A DNA stretch of 64,000 bases from Phoebastria nigripes (GCA_035582835.1 JAYKAV010002386.1:6630-70629); one strand, 5' to 3'; shown: positions 1 through 17,177, counted from the first letter of the stretch. Translations and numbers: made by a program. Notes: generated by a model not told the origin, from the letters alone.

Positions 1-857
1 CTTCCCAGGCACAGAGGTGAGACTGACTGGCCTGTAGTTCCCCGGGTCTTCTTTTTTTCCCTTTTTAAAAATGGGGGTTATGTTTCCCCTTTTCCAGTCA
101 GTGGGAACTTCACCAGACTGCCACAACTTCTCAANTATGATGGATAGTGGCTTAGCAACTACATCCGCCAGTTCCTTCAGGACCTGCGGATGGATCTCNT
201 CAGGTCCCATGGACTTGTGCACCTTCAGGCCCCTTAGATGGTTTCAGACCTGATCTTCTCCTACAGTGGGCAGCTCTTCATTCTCCCAGTCCCTGCCTTT
301 GCCGTCTGCAGCTTGGGCAGTGAGGCTCGAGCACTTGCTGCTGAAGACCAAGGCAAAAAAGTCATTGAGTACCTCAGCCTTCTCCGTGTCCTGCGTAACC
401 AGGTCTCCCGTTTTGTTTGGGAGAGGGCCCACATTTTCCCTCGTCTTCTTTTTATCCCCGACGTACCTACAGAAGCTTTTCTTGTTGCCCTTGACGTCCC
501 TGGCCAGATTTAATTCTATCAGGGCTTTAGCTTTCCTAACCTGATTCCTGGCTGCTCGGACGATTTCTCTGTATTCCTCACAGGCTACCTGTCCTTGCTT
601 CCACCCTCTGTAGGCTTCCTTTTTGTGTTTGAGTTTGTCCAGGAGCTCCTTATTCATCCACACTGGCCTCCTGGCGTTTTTGCCCGATTCCCTCTTTGTT
701 GCGATGCATCGCTCCTGAGTTTGGAGGAGGTGATCCTTGAATATTAACCAGCTTTCTTGGGCCCCCCTTCCCTCCAGGGCTTTATCCCATGGCACACTAC
801 CAAACAGATCCCTGAAGAGGCCAAAGTCTGCTCTCCTGAAGTCCATAGAATCGTTCA
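1..857 (-). mobile_element. CR1 LINE fragment B: ORF2 linker and start of reverse transcriptase, running off the left edge
   Basis: Read on the minus strand, this is the interior of a CR1 non-LTR retrotransposon ORF2. It holds the stretch between endonuclease and reverse transcriptase, then the first reverse transcriptase blocks. Recognisable pieces in order are [14 protein letters not shown] near 845, [20 protein letters not shown] near 660, [20 protein letters not shown] near 400, HKSMGPD near 215 and [13 protein letters not shown] at the left edge. The frame is open from 861 down to a TGA at 244-246 and then continues in the same frame to the window edge, so the reading frame is broken by one substitution rather than by indels. 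Two codons contain n (near 135 and 199). The copy is 5'-truncated at about 857 and its 3' end lies outside the window. It is antisense to POLR3B within an intron. Family assignment is from remembered CR1 protein sequence; the subfamily is not assigned. Confidence 0.93.
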
Positions 858-861
858 TCAT
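244..861 (-). pseudogene. CR1 ORF2 partial open frame (206 codons, decayed)
   Basis: This open frame is the largest uninterrupted part of CR1 fragment B. It covers the basic linker upstream of the reverse transcriptase fingers and has no catalytic residues itself; the conserved YADD-type active site would lie beyond the left edge. The apparent start codons at 856-861 fall in the junction sequence between the two CR1 pieces, so they are not a real translation start. The stop at 244-246 reads TGA where family members usually have an arginine, which fits CGA to TGA decay of a CpG. It is most likely non-functional, being 5'-truncated and lacking the endonuclease. Confidence 0.85.
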
Positions 862-1303
862 AGAATAGTTTGGGTTGGAAGGGACCTTTAAAGGTCATCT
901 AGTCCAACCCCCCTGCCATGGGCAGGGACATCTTCAACTAGATCAGGTTGCTCAGAGCCCCGTCCAACCTGACCTTGAATGTTTCCAGGGANGGGGCATC
1001 TACCACCTCTCTGGGCAACCTGTGCCAGTGTTTCACCACCCTCAGCATAAAAAACTTCTTCCTTATATCTAGTCTAAATCTACCCTCTTTTAGTTTAAAA
1101 CCATTCTCCCTTGTCCTGTCGCAACAGGCCCTGCTAAGAAGTTTGTCGCCATCTTTCTTATAAGCCCTCTTAAAGTACTGAAAGGCAGCAATAAGGTCTC
1201 CCNGAAGCCTTCTCTTCTCCAGGCTGAACAACCCCAACTCTCTCAGCTTTTCTTCATAGGAGAGGCGTTCCATCCCCCTGATCATTTTTGTGGCCCTCCT
1301 CTG
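859..1303 (-). mobile_element. CR1 LINE fragment A: ORF2 C-terminus, 3' UTR and octamer tail
   Basis: On the minus strand this reads the last ~120 residues of CR1 ORF2. Recognisable pieces are [20 protein letters not shown] near 1290, [14 protein letters not shown] near 1225, GFKLKEGRFRLDIRKKFF near 1075 and LDGALSNLI ending near 941. A short 3' UTR follows, with the CR1 hallmark GGTTGGACTAGATGACC (around 895-911), ending in the terminal octamer ATTCTATG (plus-strand 859-866). A second octamer lies 15 bases further on (844-851). The copy is severely 5'-truncated at about 1303, where similarity stops at the start of an A/T-rich stretch. Codons containing n occur near 991 and 1203. It is antisense to POLR3B. 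Confidence 0.93.
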
Positions 1304-7477
<6,174 letters not shown>

Positions 7478-7744
7478 ACAAGATGAAAAAGATGGAAAAA
7501 AGTACTTTACAGAAATTGAAATCCAGCATATATAACTGGAAGATTTTTTTCATGAACAGGAATAACTCTAAAACCTGAGTGGGTAGAAGGGAGGTGCAAG
7601 ACAGTGTAAGAAATCTTTCTTACATATCCTACCTGTTTTTAAGTTGACAGGGGAGACTCTGTCAGTAGAATACACTAGGAGCAGTTCTGAAAGCCTTGAT
7701 TAGTCTGAGTGAACAGGACACGTGGGAATTGTGGAATAAGGCCA

Positions 7745-7815
7745 TGATCCAGCAAAGCATTTGCATCACTTCAAACAACCCCATGCTTGGTTTTGAAAAG
7801 TGCTTTGCTGGACTA
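7745..7815. repeat. Palindromic interspersed repeat inside the POLR3B 3' UTR
   Basis: TCCAGCAAAGCA at 7748-7759 and TGCTTTGCTGGA at 7801-7812 are perfect 12-bp inverted arms with a 41-base middle. The outer bases (TGATCC... and ...GGACTAGGGC) extend the match imperfectly. The arm sequence shares CAGCAAAGCA with the copy at 8632-8641, which shows these are members of one dispersed family and not a chance hairpin. From memory, very similar palindromes are common in bird, turtle and crocodile genomes; I cannot give a secure family name. Confidence 0.75.
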
Positions 7816-7893
7816 GGGCTTGAGCTGAGCTAAATGCACATCTTACTCATAGAGGTTAAAAATGTTTTCCAGACCAGTGTAANATGAAAGACT

Positions 7894-7899
7894 AATAAA
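7894..7899 (+). promoter_or_regulatory. POLR3B: POLR3B polyadenylation signal AATAAA
   Basis: A canonical AATAAA lies 417 bases after the POLR3B stop. Within 30-60 bases it is followed by a GT-rich stretch (GTGTTGATGGTTGTGTAAGG, 7925-7944), the usual downstream element, so cleavage is expected near 7915-7925. An ATTAAA near 8000 is a weaker alternative. Confidence 0.75.
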
Positions 7900-7920
7900 T
7901 GTTTTAAATAATACTGCCTG

Positions 7921-10900
7921 AATACGTGTTGATGGTTGTGTAAGGATGGTAAAGCCTTCTTACAATGTCTAAACCATTTTCCTATTCCTAAAGCATTTTA
8001 TTAAAGCGTTAGAATTTTGTTAAGTAGTATCAGGCTTAGAGAAATGCAACTACTTTCTCAAGAACTTGAAATCAGACATTTTGAGTGGGATTTCAATATG
8101 CAGGTGCATTTGTATGCCAGCAATGGTGTGATTATACAGTCAATCCGCTTTCAGCTAAACAAACGCAGTTTCTATGAAGTTCAAGGGAGGTGACTGCATA
8201 TGCAGCAAGTGCATGATACAGCTTACAGATATCCATTCAATTCCTACTCAGTATAGTAGATTTAATAATACACTGGCCCAAAGCCCTGAAAAGATGGGCT
8301 GCAAACACTAGGTACTGATATATGCTGTCCTAGGACTTTAGAACTTTTTTTAAATATGGGCATAGCTAAAGCTTTTTTTAAGAAAAAAACAAAACAAAAA
8401 AAGAACTATGAAGAACAAAAATCCTCCACTGACAGTGAAGCAGGTTTGAATGACAATGTACATTAATTTATTTACCACATAATACATTACATTAATGTAG
8501 GAAATACATTTAATGTATAAAGGATTTAGAAAGGGAACAGCTGAATTTTTTCATGAGATCTAAGGCCTAGAACTAAAGCAGTGGATGAACTAAGAGTCAC
8601 TCAGTACCCTAAACTCACTTGAGCCCTTACTCAGCAAAGCATATGGTTAACTTTTTAAGCAAAGGAGTAGTCCCACTGAAGATGAAGTATGTGCATGTTC
8701 AGGTGCTTCAGAGAAAGGCAGCACTGTAGATCAGTGAGGATACAGAACACTGCCAATGATCTGGAAGTCCTGAGATGCTCTTTGGCTCTTCGTTGCTGAA
8801 TTGTGCATGCCGATCCTGACACTGTTCTTACAGTCATGTTGCTGCTGTTCTCTTAGCTGCTTAAGAAGCACAGATGAGTATCAGCCTGAGTAGGCTTGCT
8901 TTTTAAGCTTCCGCCAAAATGCTTAAATTGGTAGTTTTGTGTCTGGGCTTACAAATCAAGTCTGAAGGGATAGATTTTACTTTTCTTTTTTTTGCAATGT
9001 CATTTTTGCAATGACAACACAGATGTCAAAACAGCACATTTTGATTGGAAAAGCTCTTGAAGCACCTCTACCAGGATCTGAACAGGTCAAGGTTATTTAC
9101 AAAGAGTTACAAGAGAGTGACTACTGCTTCAAACTGGAGGAAGAGGTTAACCAAAAACCCCAACCGAATTAACGACCTTTGCTTTGCTCCCTGAGATTGC
9201 CAAACTGAGGCTCGGGTGCACCAGCAGAGGGAGTGAGCCTCAAAGGCTACAGCCCTACTGGTGGGGGAAAAGTTTTGACCTGGATCGAGGAAACTATGCT
9301 GAGGACAAGGTACGTTCTTGCTAGCTAGCCCTCTCTTAAGTGGTCTTCTAGGTTAGATGGTCTGAGCTACAGGACATTAAAGACTAAGCAATGTGTACAT
9401 TTACACCTGCAGAAATTTAAGCAGACACAGCAGAGATGAAGAGGAGGAGCAGAGGAGTGTGCTCATGTGTTACCCTACTGAGAGAAGAGGTCTACATGCA
9501 ACCCGGAGGGGTAACCTTGCAGCTAGTTTACCTCAAGCTGATGAAAGCATGGGGNTGAAAGGTTTTGTGAGGGTGAAGGAAATCCTCTGCGATACCTGAA
9601 GTTTAGGAAGAAAGGGGCAGTCTTAGCAATGATGGATCCAGTAGAACATAGAAACTAGACGTGTCTGGCAGTGAGGGTCACCCACTATCAACTATTCTGG
9701 TGATACCTACATCAGTTCTATTTACACATCGCTGCTGTCTAACCTAAGCCTGTGCACCGGAGGCTTATTTGAGTGCAGATTTGAGTTGAAACTGATTTTT
9801 GCTTTTCGCCTCTCTTTAAGAGGCTACCTATGTTCCATCGTAATAGACACCTGCAAGTAATCTGTTGGCAATGGAATCATCATTACAAAACCAGCAGCAG
9901 AAACAGAACAAACAGCTATGGATTCCTGGAATATGGTTGGTCAAAGTGGCAATTCAAGGAAGGAATCCTACTGCAGCCAGGAAAAATTATGACGCGTGGA
10001 CTGAGGAGGTAAAATACATTCTCAGAACCCCAGAGCTGTCACGCTACTTTCCTCTGGTGAGCCTCATCTTTGCAGCCCTTTGAATTATCTTCCTAGCCAA
10101 CCTCCCCTCCCCCCCCTTTTTATACAGTGAATGCCTTCACAAAGAGGTCTCATGTCAGCTAATGGCTGTACTGCTGTAACTAGACTTCCCCAAATCAATC
10201 CTGCCATGACTCTTTGTCTAATTGCTGAAAGAGATACAATATTCTGAACAACACTCGACAAAATCTTAAGGCTTTAGCACAAGGAGCTGTGGCTAGAAAA
10301 CTGCCATAAAGTTTTCATTCCATTGCAACTTCTTTATCTCTTGTATTTAGTGTCCAGGAGAGGCTTTCTAGAAATGCTGTTCAGCATGAAGGTCACTAGC
10401 GTTAGTCCCAGCTGAAATGCCGAATAGAGTCTACTTTCTGAGATAAGCCAGAAGTGTGTGCTGCTGTTGGAAGAGATATCTAACTCCATATAGTATGTTT
10501 AAGTTGCCATTTAATTTGCAGATAAAGGATTAAATGCAGTTAAAAGGTAGAAGCATTTACAGGCCTAGAATTCAGTAATCAAGTCTATTATTTCACTGCA
10601 AAACAAAGACATTAAGTAAAAGCTACCCCTTCAAACACCGTACTTGTCCAGCTCTACTGTTCTGTTGTGAGAAACAGAATCAAGCGGGGGATGGGCTGCA
10701 GGATGCTATGGGGCAGAGCAAAGCACAGGTCTTTCAGCCAATTCTGGAACTGTGGGCAAGGTAGGTCACTTGTTCAGAGTTCAGAAAGACAGCTTCACTT
10801 CAAGTCATTTACATAACNCTTACAAGTTTTTGACTTTTTTTTTTTAAGGTAAATGTTTCCAAACATAGAAACTAAAAAAACAAACTATAAAGAAAAATGA

Positions 10901-11740
10901 AACCAGACTGGCCAATTTTGGCATTCAAAGAGGATATAATACGAAATATAGGCATACTAAGATTTAATAATTTTAAGATGTGGAAAGTAAAGGGCTCCCA
11001 GTAAGCACAACTGGGTTTGTTTGTAATGTCCATATCTCGTTAAGAGTTTTGCTTACAAAGAACCTTCAATGTGCAGCAAAGAGAGCTTTTAATTCTTTGG
11101 ACTCCCTACTTAATTGTTGCTTAAACAGGGTGGAAAACCAATTAAAAACATAGACCTGTGATGATGAGAAATTACTGTATGTCATTTCTTGGGTTTTCTG
11201 ATGGTAAATAGAAAAATATCCATGGTTTATAGCAAAATGGGAGTACATCATAATTAAAAGCCTAAAAAGGCTGAAGATTATTTCACGTTAGTGATAACAC
11301 ATGGCAAACTAATGAATAATGCTGTGCATCTGAAAATGGTTTTGTAAGCCCTGCTCAGAACACACCTGTAAAGCCTGATGACAAGTGTAACTGGCTTCAC
11401 GCAGCTGCAAAACCAAACTAGAGGGGCTGAAAACGTGTCTGTACTTCCTGTGTCTTGAGGCTCTTGAGGACTAGGATGGTCCTAGTGCAAGGAAGCACAA
11501 GCCCTGAAATGACCTACCCGGCTCCCAGCCCTCCCGCACTGACCCACAGGAGCAGCGTGAGGAGCACGAGCCCTCCTCAGCCGTGTCCCAGCACAAGCGT
11601 CTCTGGGCCGTGGCACAGAGCTGGCTCAGCACTGCCGAGAGGCCCCTCCAGCCGGCCTCTCCTCCAGTTGGAGCCGAGGATTGTTTTACAGCCCATTGCT
11701 GATTCAGTGGGGCCATGGGGCACTTGATGAATTCCCGCCT
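7921..11740. other. Intergenic region, POLR3B to RFX4, proximal part
   Basis: No gene is recognised. Contents are the palindromic repeat at 8620-8715 (separate entry), an A-rich run at 8380-8402, a C-rich tract near 10105-10117 and unremarkable unique sequence. Open frames of 60-99 codons (for example 9865-10083) have no recognisable product and no splice or promoter context that supports them. Confidence 0.7.
8620..8715. repeat. Palindromic interspersed repeat, second clear copy
   Basis: The left arm contains CAGCAAAGCATATGGTTAAC (8632-8651) and the middle GAGTAGTCCCACTGAAGATG (8665-8684). The right arm GTGCATGTTCAGGTGCTTCA is a decayed inverse of the left. The AGTAGTCCCA-TGAAG centre and GTTAACTTTTTAAGC step are typical, from memory, of an old palindromic element common in sauropsid genomes. 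It shares the 10-mer CAGCAAAGCA with the 3' UTR copy at 7750-7759. Confidence 0.65.
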
Positions 11741-11835
11741 CCGAAGAGGACGTGACTTGCCCAGGGCCACAGAGAGACTGTGCCAGAACTGGGATCAGGA
11801 CTCTGCAGTCCCCAGGTGCCAGACACGTGCTTGCC
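11741..11835 (-). repeat. MIR-like CORE-SINE fragment
   Basis: Read on the minus strand, CTGGGCAAGTCACGTCCTCT with an upstream CCAGTTCTGGCACAGTCTCT follows the order of the MIR family core: a 'tgggttc..atcc..gctctgcca' block, then 'tgtgacc-ttgggcaagtcac'. The copy is diverged, as expected of an element that stopped moving over 100 million years ago. Assignment is by remembered consensus, without an alignment score. Confidence 0.65.
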
Positions 11836-13096
11836 TTAAAACTGAGCACTTCATCAAACCGTAAAATCCAGCCAGATGGTGACTCTTTGCTATTATCTGG
11901 ACCAGTGCTGGGAGGCTTAACGTGTGCAAGGCACGGGGAAGATCTGGATTCCAGTTTCTGTATCTAAGGCTCAGAAGCCCAGAAAACCATGTTTTAGACC
12001 TAAATGCTGCTAGAAACTTGAACATGTTTGAACCCAGGTTCTGACGTTGGTCCGTCCTTCTCATGAAGTATTTCCATCTGAGCCTGAACCCACCAGTTTC
12101 AGTGGGGAAGTTCTTTCTTTGGGAAGGGGTAGAGAGGTGCAGGAGTAAGAACTGGCTACTTAGTCAACCATACTCTGCCCTGTGTACATGGCCCCAGTCA
12201 GATTCTCTTCTTCCACGTAGCAAAGACTGCATGAATCGGNCAGTGGATCAGTTTTGCCTCTCAGCAATCATTTAAGAACTTACTGTATGGACCCAGGAGG
12301 CAAATACACCCTCTCTGCCTTCCATACATATGAACACACGTCCCAGAACACCAGAACTCTCAGTTAAACTCTCCAAACCCAGGTCAGAGCCAATACAGAG
12401 ATTTTTTGCAGTTGGAATTTTTAAAAAGTGGTTCATATGGCTTCATTCCTGTCTCGAAGTCAGCAGCAAAGATTTCTGTTGGCTACCCTGCGAATGGACT
12501 TGGGCCTTTGTTCCATCTTCAGAAAAATCCTTCCAAGCTCGTGAGCAGGCCATTGCTCTTTGTATCTTGCTGCTGGGGGAAAAGAAAAACAACTATGTAT
12601 TTCTCCTAATTACAGTTACTGCTTTATTTGTGTATTTCCTGAGACAGGTATTTCTGAGGCGGTTCCAATGACCAAGTATTTTTTCCAATAGCTTCATTGT
12701 GTGCATGTCTTTGTCCCCTCCTCCCAGTCAGTATATGAACAGCATGTTAGTTCCAAATCAAAACCAATTCCCTGCTGCTAACTGCAGTGGAGCCTTTGTC
12801 TTTCATTAGCATGAGTTTTGGGGAGCTACTTGACCTATGCATATACTTTACCATTCCAGACAATGCATGGTAGTTATTGTCCACTCAGACTTAGTAAACA
12901 AGAACACATTGTAAACAGAAAAATAACTCAAAATCCAAGAAAAGAAATCAGTGTGCTAAACGGTAAAGTTCTAATTTCTTGCTAAAATTATGTTCTAATA
13001 ATGGAAATGGTTTTCCCTTGAACTCCTAGTGGGTTGGAAACTTAACTCTGCCAGTCAGAGGCAGGCGCTGAAGGTAATTCTCCGTGCTCCAGGTGG
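11836..13096. other. Intergenic region, nothing recognised
   Basis: Mixed-composition unique sequence. A 113-codon open frame (12330-12671, +) has no recognisable family, no conserved motif and only an arbitrary ATG start; I do not support it as a gene. One n lies at 12240. Confidence 0.6.
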
Positions 13097-13186
13097 ATCA
13101 AAAGAAACTCATTATCAGTCGGTCATCTAAAAGGATATGACAGCTTCACATCCAGTTGTTCAGCAGCTTAGATGCAGTCTGGAATG
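13097..13186 (+). repeat. 90-bp duplicated block, copy 1
   Basis: Begins ATCAAAAGAAACTCATTATC and ends GATGCAGTCTGGAATG. It matches 14818-14907 in the same orientation at the same length, with no gap and only a handful of differences (near the middle CGGTCATC versus CAGTCACC, and GTTCAGCAGC versus GTTTGGCTGC). Weaker similarity may run a further ~60 bases to the right (a shared GCTCTTCT followed by a CA-rich stretch). It has no coding potential or known repeat name that I recognise. Confidence 0.9.
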
Positions 13187-14817
13187 GATCTTTTCTGTGT
13201 CTGTTGTCTATAATAGCTTTTAGGGCTGGCTCTTCTTCCAACACACAGTACAAATCCTCTGGTAACTAGTACCAGCCACACACAACAAAAGCCAGCTAGA
13301 TCTGGTGTAAGCTCAGAAATCGATGTCTGCTTGCCCTTTTCTCAAGTCAGCAAGAGTCTCCCAGGCCGAGCGTTCTGGACAGCAGCCCTGGGGGCAGGGG
13401 TTCTTCTGGACTCCTATGGACACCGATACTACCCAGAAGACTGAATTCCCTTCCTCCATGCAGACTGAAGCTGACCAGTGTGAACAAGGTGTTCTCACTG
13501 GTCTCTTTCAGCAACACTGGCACTGCACTTCATGAACCTGAGAACTGGAGCTGAGCAAAATTCCTTTCACGAGCATTAATAAAAAAAGATCATTTAAGGC
13601 TGACCTATGCTCATCTTCAACAAAACTTGGCTTCAGACTTGTCTACAGTTACAGCAAGCCAGCTGCAATTCATGTTACTTTTCTTTCAAACTAGAAAGAA
13701 GGTACCCCCTGCCCAGTGCACGTGCAATCCATCATTTGCATGCCTCAGCTCTTCTGCTTGTTTTCTCCCAGATACCTGCATATGTGCCTGCCCTAGCCAC
13801 TTTCTCTTGGTGCTTGTGTCAATTAAAGCCTTTTGAAGGAATCGGTGCACGTGTTTACCTAGGCAGCCTTTTGATGTTCCTCTTCCAGTTCCTGCATCTG
13901 TCAGCATCACGCTCCCCNAGCACATACACAGAGTTGATTCCAGAAGTCATCTGTCAGCTTACCCCATATCCTGTCCTTCACCTATACATATAGCTTCCTC
14001 AGGGGTGTTAATATATGTAAAATAACATTTCCTGTTCTGATAATAAAGATGAGTAAGTGGGAAAGGGAAGCCAACACAGAAACAAGATCCTTCTCTGTTT
14101 CTTCCACAGGATTTGCCCAGTAGATGAAGATAGTGGAAACAAGAGGAATAGAGCTGGGAAGGAGGGTGGACAGAAGTGTGGGTTCATTCTGAAAGGAGGA
14201 GGCTGCTGACTCAGGCAAGTAAGAAAATATGGAACCACTCACAGACTGCAGCCACTGCTAAAATAATGAAGTGTCACTGTGTGTTTGGCTGCTGCCAGCA
14301 ATCTTACAGTCTGTGCAGATACATCAGATCCAAAAGGATCCCCTGAGTCACTGAAATCAGATCCCTGGTATTGCAGACAACCGTTTTACATGACTCCTTT
14401 CACAAGCCATTCACACTCGTTCCTAAAACTAATGCAGGTTCTTGTCCCTGATAGTCTATGGGAAAACTTCTCTAGAACTTCAGCCTAAAGTTGTCTCGGA
14501 TATTCTAGCTAAATTAGTAGATAACAGTTTATACTTTTTTGTTCCTGTGCCAACAGGTTTCTTTTGTTGAAAAAGCTGCTCTTGGTCTTTACCCCCGAAA
14601 TATTTATGTTAGAGTCTACTACTGATATTTAGAGTCTAGTACCAGCATAAGGAGCTTTTTATGGCAAGAAAAGTTTGTGTGGTTGCAGCCTATTGGCACA
14701 ATTGACTGCAGAGTGGAAGACAGTCATAGAAACGTGTTTTTGAAAGAGCTCAAATTATCTGGGTGATAAGTTGATATGAACTGTCATACTTCTACTCTGC
14801 CTCTGCTTTGCTAAACC
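13187..14817. other. Spacer between the two duplicated blocks
   Basis: Unique sequence of 1.6 kb. Overlapping open frames on both strands (13323-13535, 13607-13993, 13982-14242) are in conflict with one another and none has a recognised product. One n lies near 13918. Nothing else was identified. Confidence 0.6.
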
Positions 14818-14907
14818 ATCAAAAGAAACTCATTATCAGTCAGTCACCTAAAAGGATATGACAGCTTCACATCCAGTTGTTTGGCTGCTTAGATGCAGTC
14901 TGGAATG
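14818..14907 (+). repeat. 90-bp duplicated block, copy 2
   Basis: Second copy of the block at 13097-13186, offset by 1,721 bp, in direct orientation. It contains CTAAAAGGATATGACAGCTT (14848-14867) and the following CACATCCAGTTGTTTGG. The flanks on the left are unrelated between copies. The preserved identity is much higher than that of the old repeats in this window, implying either a recent local duplication or selective constraint on both copies. Confidence 0.9.
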
Positions 14908-15769
14908 TGTCTTCTGTTCCCTTGATGACCCTGCTCTTCTCTCCATGCACCAGCACAAGTTTGTATTCTTTCTTGAATAAAGGTGTTGTTCCTTTCACAA
15001 TAGCAACGGAGTCCCTCTCCACTAACAATATATCCTCTGATGCAGTGTAGGGTTATACTGTTTATTTTGTGGCTTGTAGATGTTCTGCGTAGGCAAGAAC
15101 CTGGAGTGAATATTCCCAATCGTACACTTTTTGCATCCTTGCTGAGACCTGCCCTTTACTCTGTATGAAATCAGATCGTGCAGCCTACGTGTAAAAAAAA
15201 GTCTAGCGACTTGCAGTGCTTCCATCTGTAAACTGCCAACCTGCAGCACAGGAGGAGATGCTCTACACTTTCAGAAGAACAAAAATACTCTATTGAAGTG
15301 TCACATGGGATATCCAGAAGCATGAGATGCTTTTTAAAAAGGTAAGCAAAACCCAAACAAGTAACAATGACTGACCTATGGAAGTACACCAGGGCGATCT
15401 GACACACTGGGAGGGGATTAGGTAAGCAGGAAGACAACAGCATTGACATATTCCACAAGAATGTGGGGACGGGAACTGATCTGGAGAGGCAGATTGCAAC
15501 AAGTACCTCTGGTCTAACAGAAGTGCAGCTGATGATCCTGCCCATGCATCATCACCTATAGAGAACATACATCTTTGCATCATGTCAAAGAAGACACTAA
15601 GTCTCTAGACATCCAGGCTGCGCTAAATCCCACCTTCTCACCCCCCTAGAAAGAACATATCCCTACGTTCACACATCCTGTATTTTTATTCTGCTTATCC
15701 CTGGGACATCAACAACACGGAAGCAGCTCCCTGAAGCTTTAAACTGGTGAAGACCGAATTTCCACTAGT
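14908..15769. other. Intergenic region upstream of the CpG cluster
   Basis: Nothing recognised. Open frames on the minus strand at 15171-15583 overlap in different frames and show no family signature. Confidence 0.6.
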
Positions 15770-17177
15770 GCAGAGTGCCTGCGACGGGGACCCAGCCGCT
15801 GCTGCTGTAGATCCTCAACACCTCCAGAAGCCAGGCCCCTGCCTGCTGCCGCTCTCCTGCCTGCAGCGCAGCGGGAGTCCACGCCTCACCCCACCGGGGA
15901 GCGTTGGTGAGTGCCCGCGGGCCCGCGTCTGCCCGGGGCTGGGTGCCTCAGCCTCCCCGCGGGGCCAGGGCCGCGGCTGGAAGCCATTCAGGCACCAGGT
16001 AACCTCCCTGCTCACAGACAGCTCCCTGCAGCACCACCAGCGTTTCCTATTTTTTAAAGTTAATGGTGATGTCAAAATCCCCCAGAGACGAGCCCTGCTC
16101 AAGGCCAAAAATGTCCCTCATGTTTTTGCGGGGCTTCTGCTTCCCCGCAGGGCCCGTGCCTACCCCGAAAAGGGCAGGCAGGCCCCGAGGGCCCCTCGCC
16201 CCACGGGCTCCCCTCAGGGCTCGCACCACCCCACGGTAAAACCTTAGGGGAAAAGGAGAGGAAAAAAACCTTAGAAAAGGGGGGAAATGACCCCGGTTTG
16301 GCGGCGGCAAGCAAAAATATCCTCACACACACACACCGAGGCCCCCGGGAGCGTTTGGCGGCGGGGCTGAGCCTGTCCCCCTCACTGACAGAGCGGGCGT
16401 GCTGCTCCCGGGAACGTCTGGGGGGGCCGGGCGGGTCAGCGCCCCCCAGGGCGGGTCAGCCGTCCCGCCGCGGGGCAGGTGGCCGGGGGAGGCCCGGGGA
16501 GGCGCGGGCGGAGAAGGCCGGGGCGGGGGCGAAGGCCGCCGGGAGCAGGAGCCGCGGGCCGCGCCGTCGAGAGGACGCGCGGCGGCGGCCGCAGGGCCGG
16601 CCGTGCCCGCCCCGTCGGGACGCCGGTCTGGAGCTGAGCCAGCCCGGCAGCGCACGGGCGGTGGAGGGAAAGGAGAGATGGGACTTCCCCAGTGCGAAAG
16701 CCATGGCGGTCGGGAAAAAGCACAGCCCTTGCTTTGGGTTGGAGTTGTTTTTTGGTGGGGTGGGGGGGAGAGGGAGGAGAAGTGTCAGCCTCCCCGGGCC
16801 GTGCTCCCGCCTCGCCGGGCACGTCCCCGCCGCGGGCAGAGCGGGCAGGCCGGCTTCCCTGCCGCGACCTCAAGCGCCTTTCACTCGTCGCCGGCCGCGG
16901 ACTCGGTTTTTGCACCGTCTCACCCCGGTATTCTTTGTACCGGCCTCCTCTTCAGGCACACGGGGCTCCCCGCGGCGAAACTCGGCCGGGGGGGGTTGCA
17001 CCGGCCGCCCCCGGCTGCCCGCCCGGCCCCGTCCCGCAGGGGCCGAGGTGCGCGGGGCGGTGAGCGCCGTCGGCTCTCCCGCTGCCGGCCCGCCGGGGGA
17101 TGCGAAGGCACTGCGAAGCGCTGGGTTTCCTCTTTAGCAACCTCGGCGCTTGTTTTGCTGTGTGGGGTTGGTGGTTT

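Larger units (their letters stand above)
7478..7920 (+). other. POLR3B: POLR3B 3' UTR (end inferred)
   Basis: Sequence from the stop codon to the predicted cleavage site, placed about 15-25 bases after the AATAAA at 7894. It is unusual in containing a palindromic repeat copy (7745-7815) able to form a stem in the mRNA. One n lies at 7883. The end coordinate is inferred from the signal, not observed. Confidence 0.75.

Noticed and set aside
9865..10083. Small open frame beginning MAMESSLQNQQQKQNKQ
   Set aside because: Glutamine/asparagine stretch without known family; similar frames are expected by chance.
16298..17137. 279-codon open frame (+), with overlapping long frames on both strands at 16.3-17.2 kb
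   Set aside because: CpG-rich DNA lacks stop codons in all frames; the translation is a low-complexity arginine/glycine/proline mixture and conflicts with other frames of equal length.
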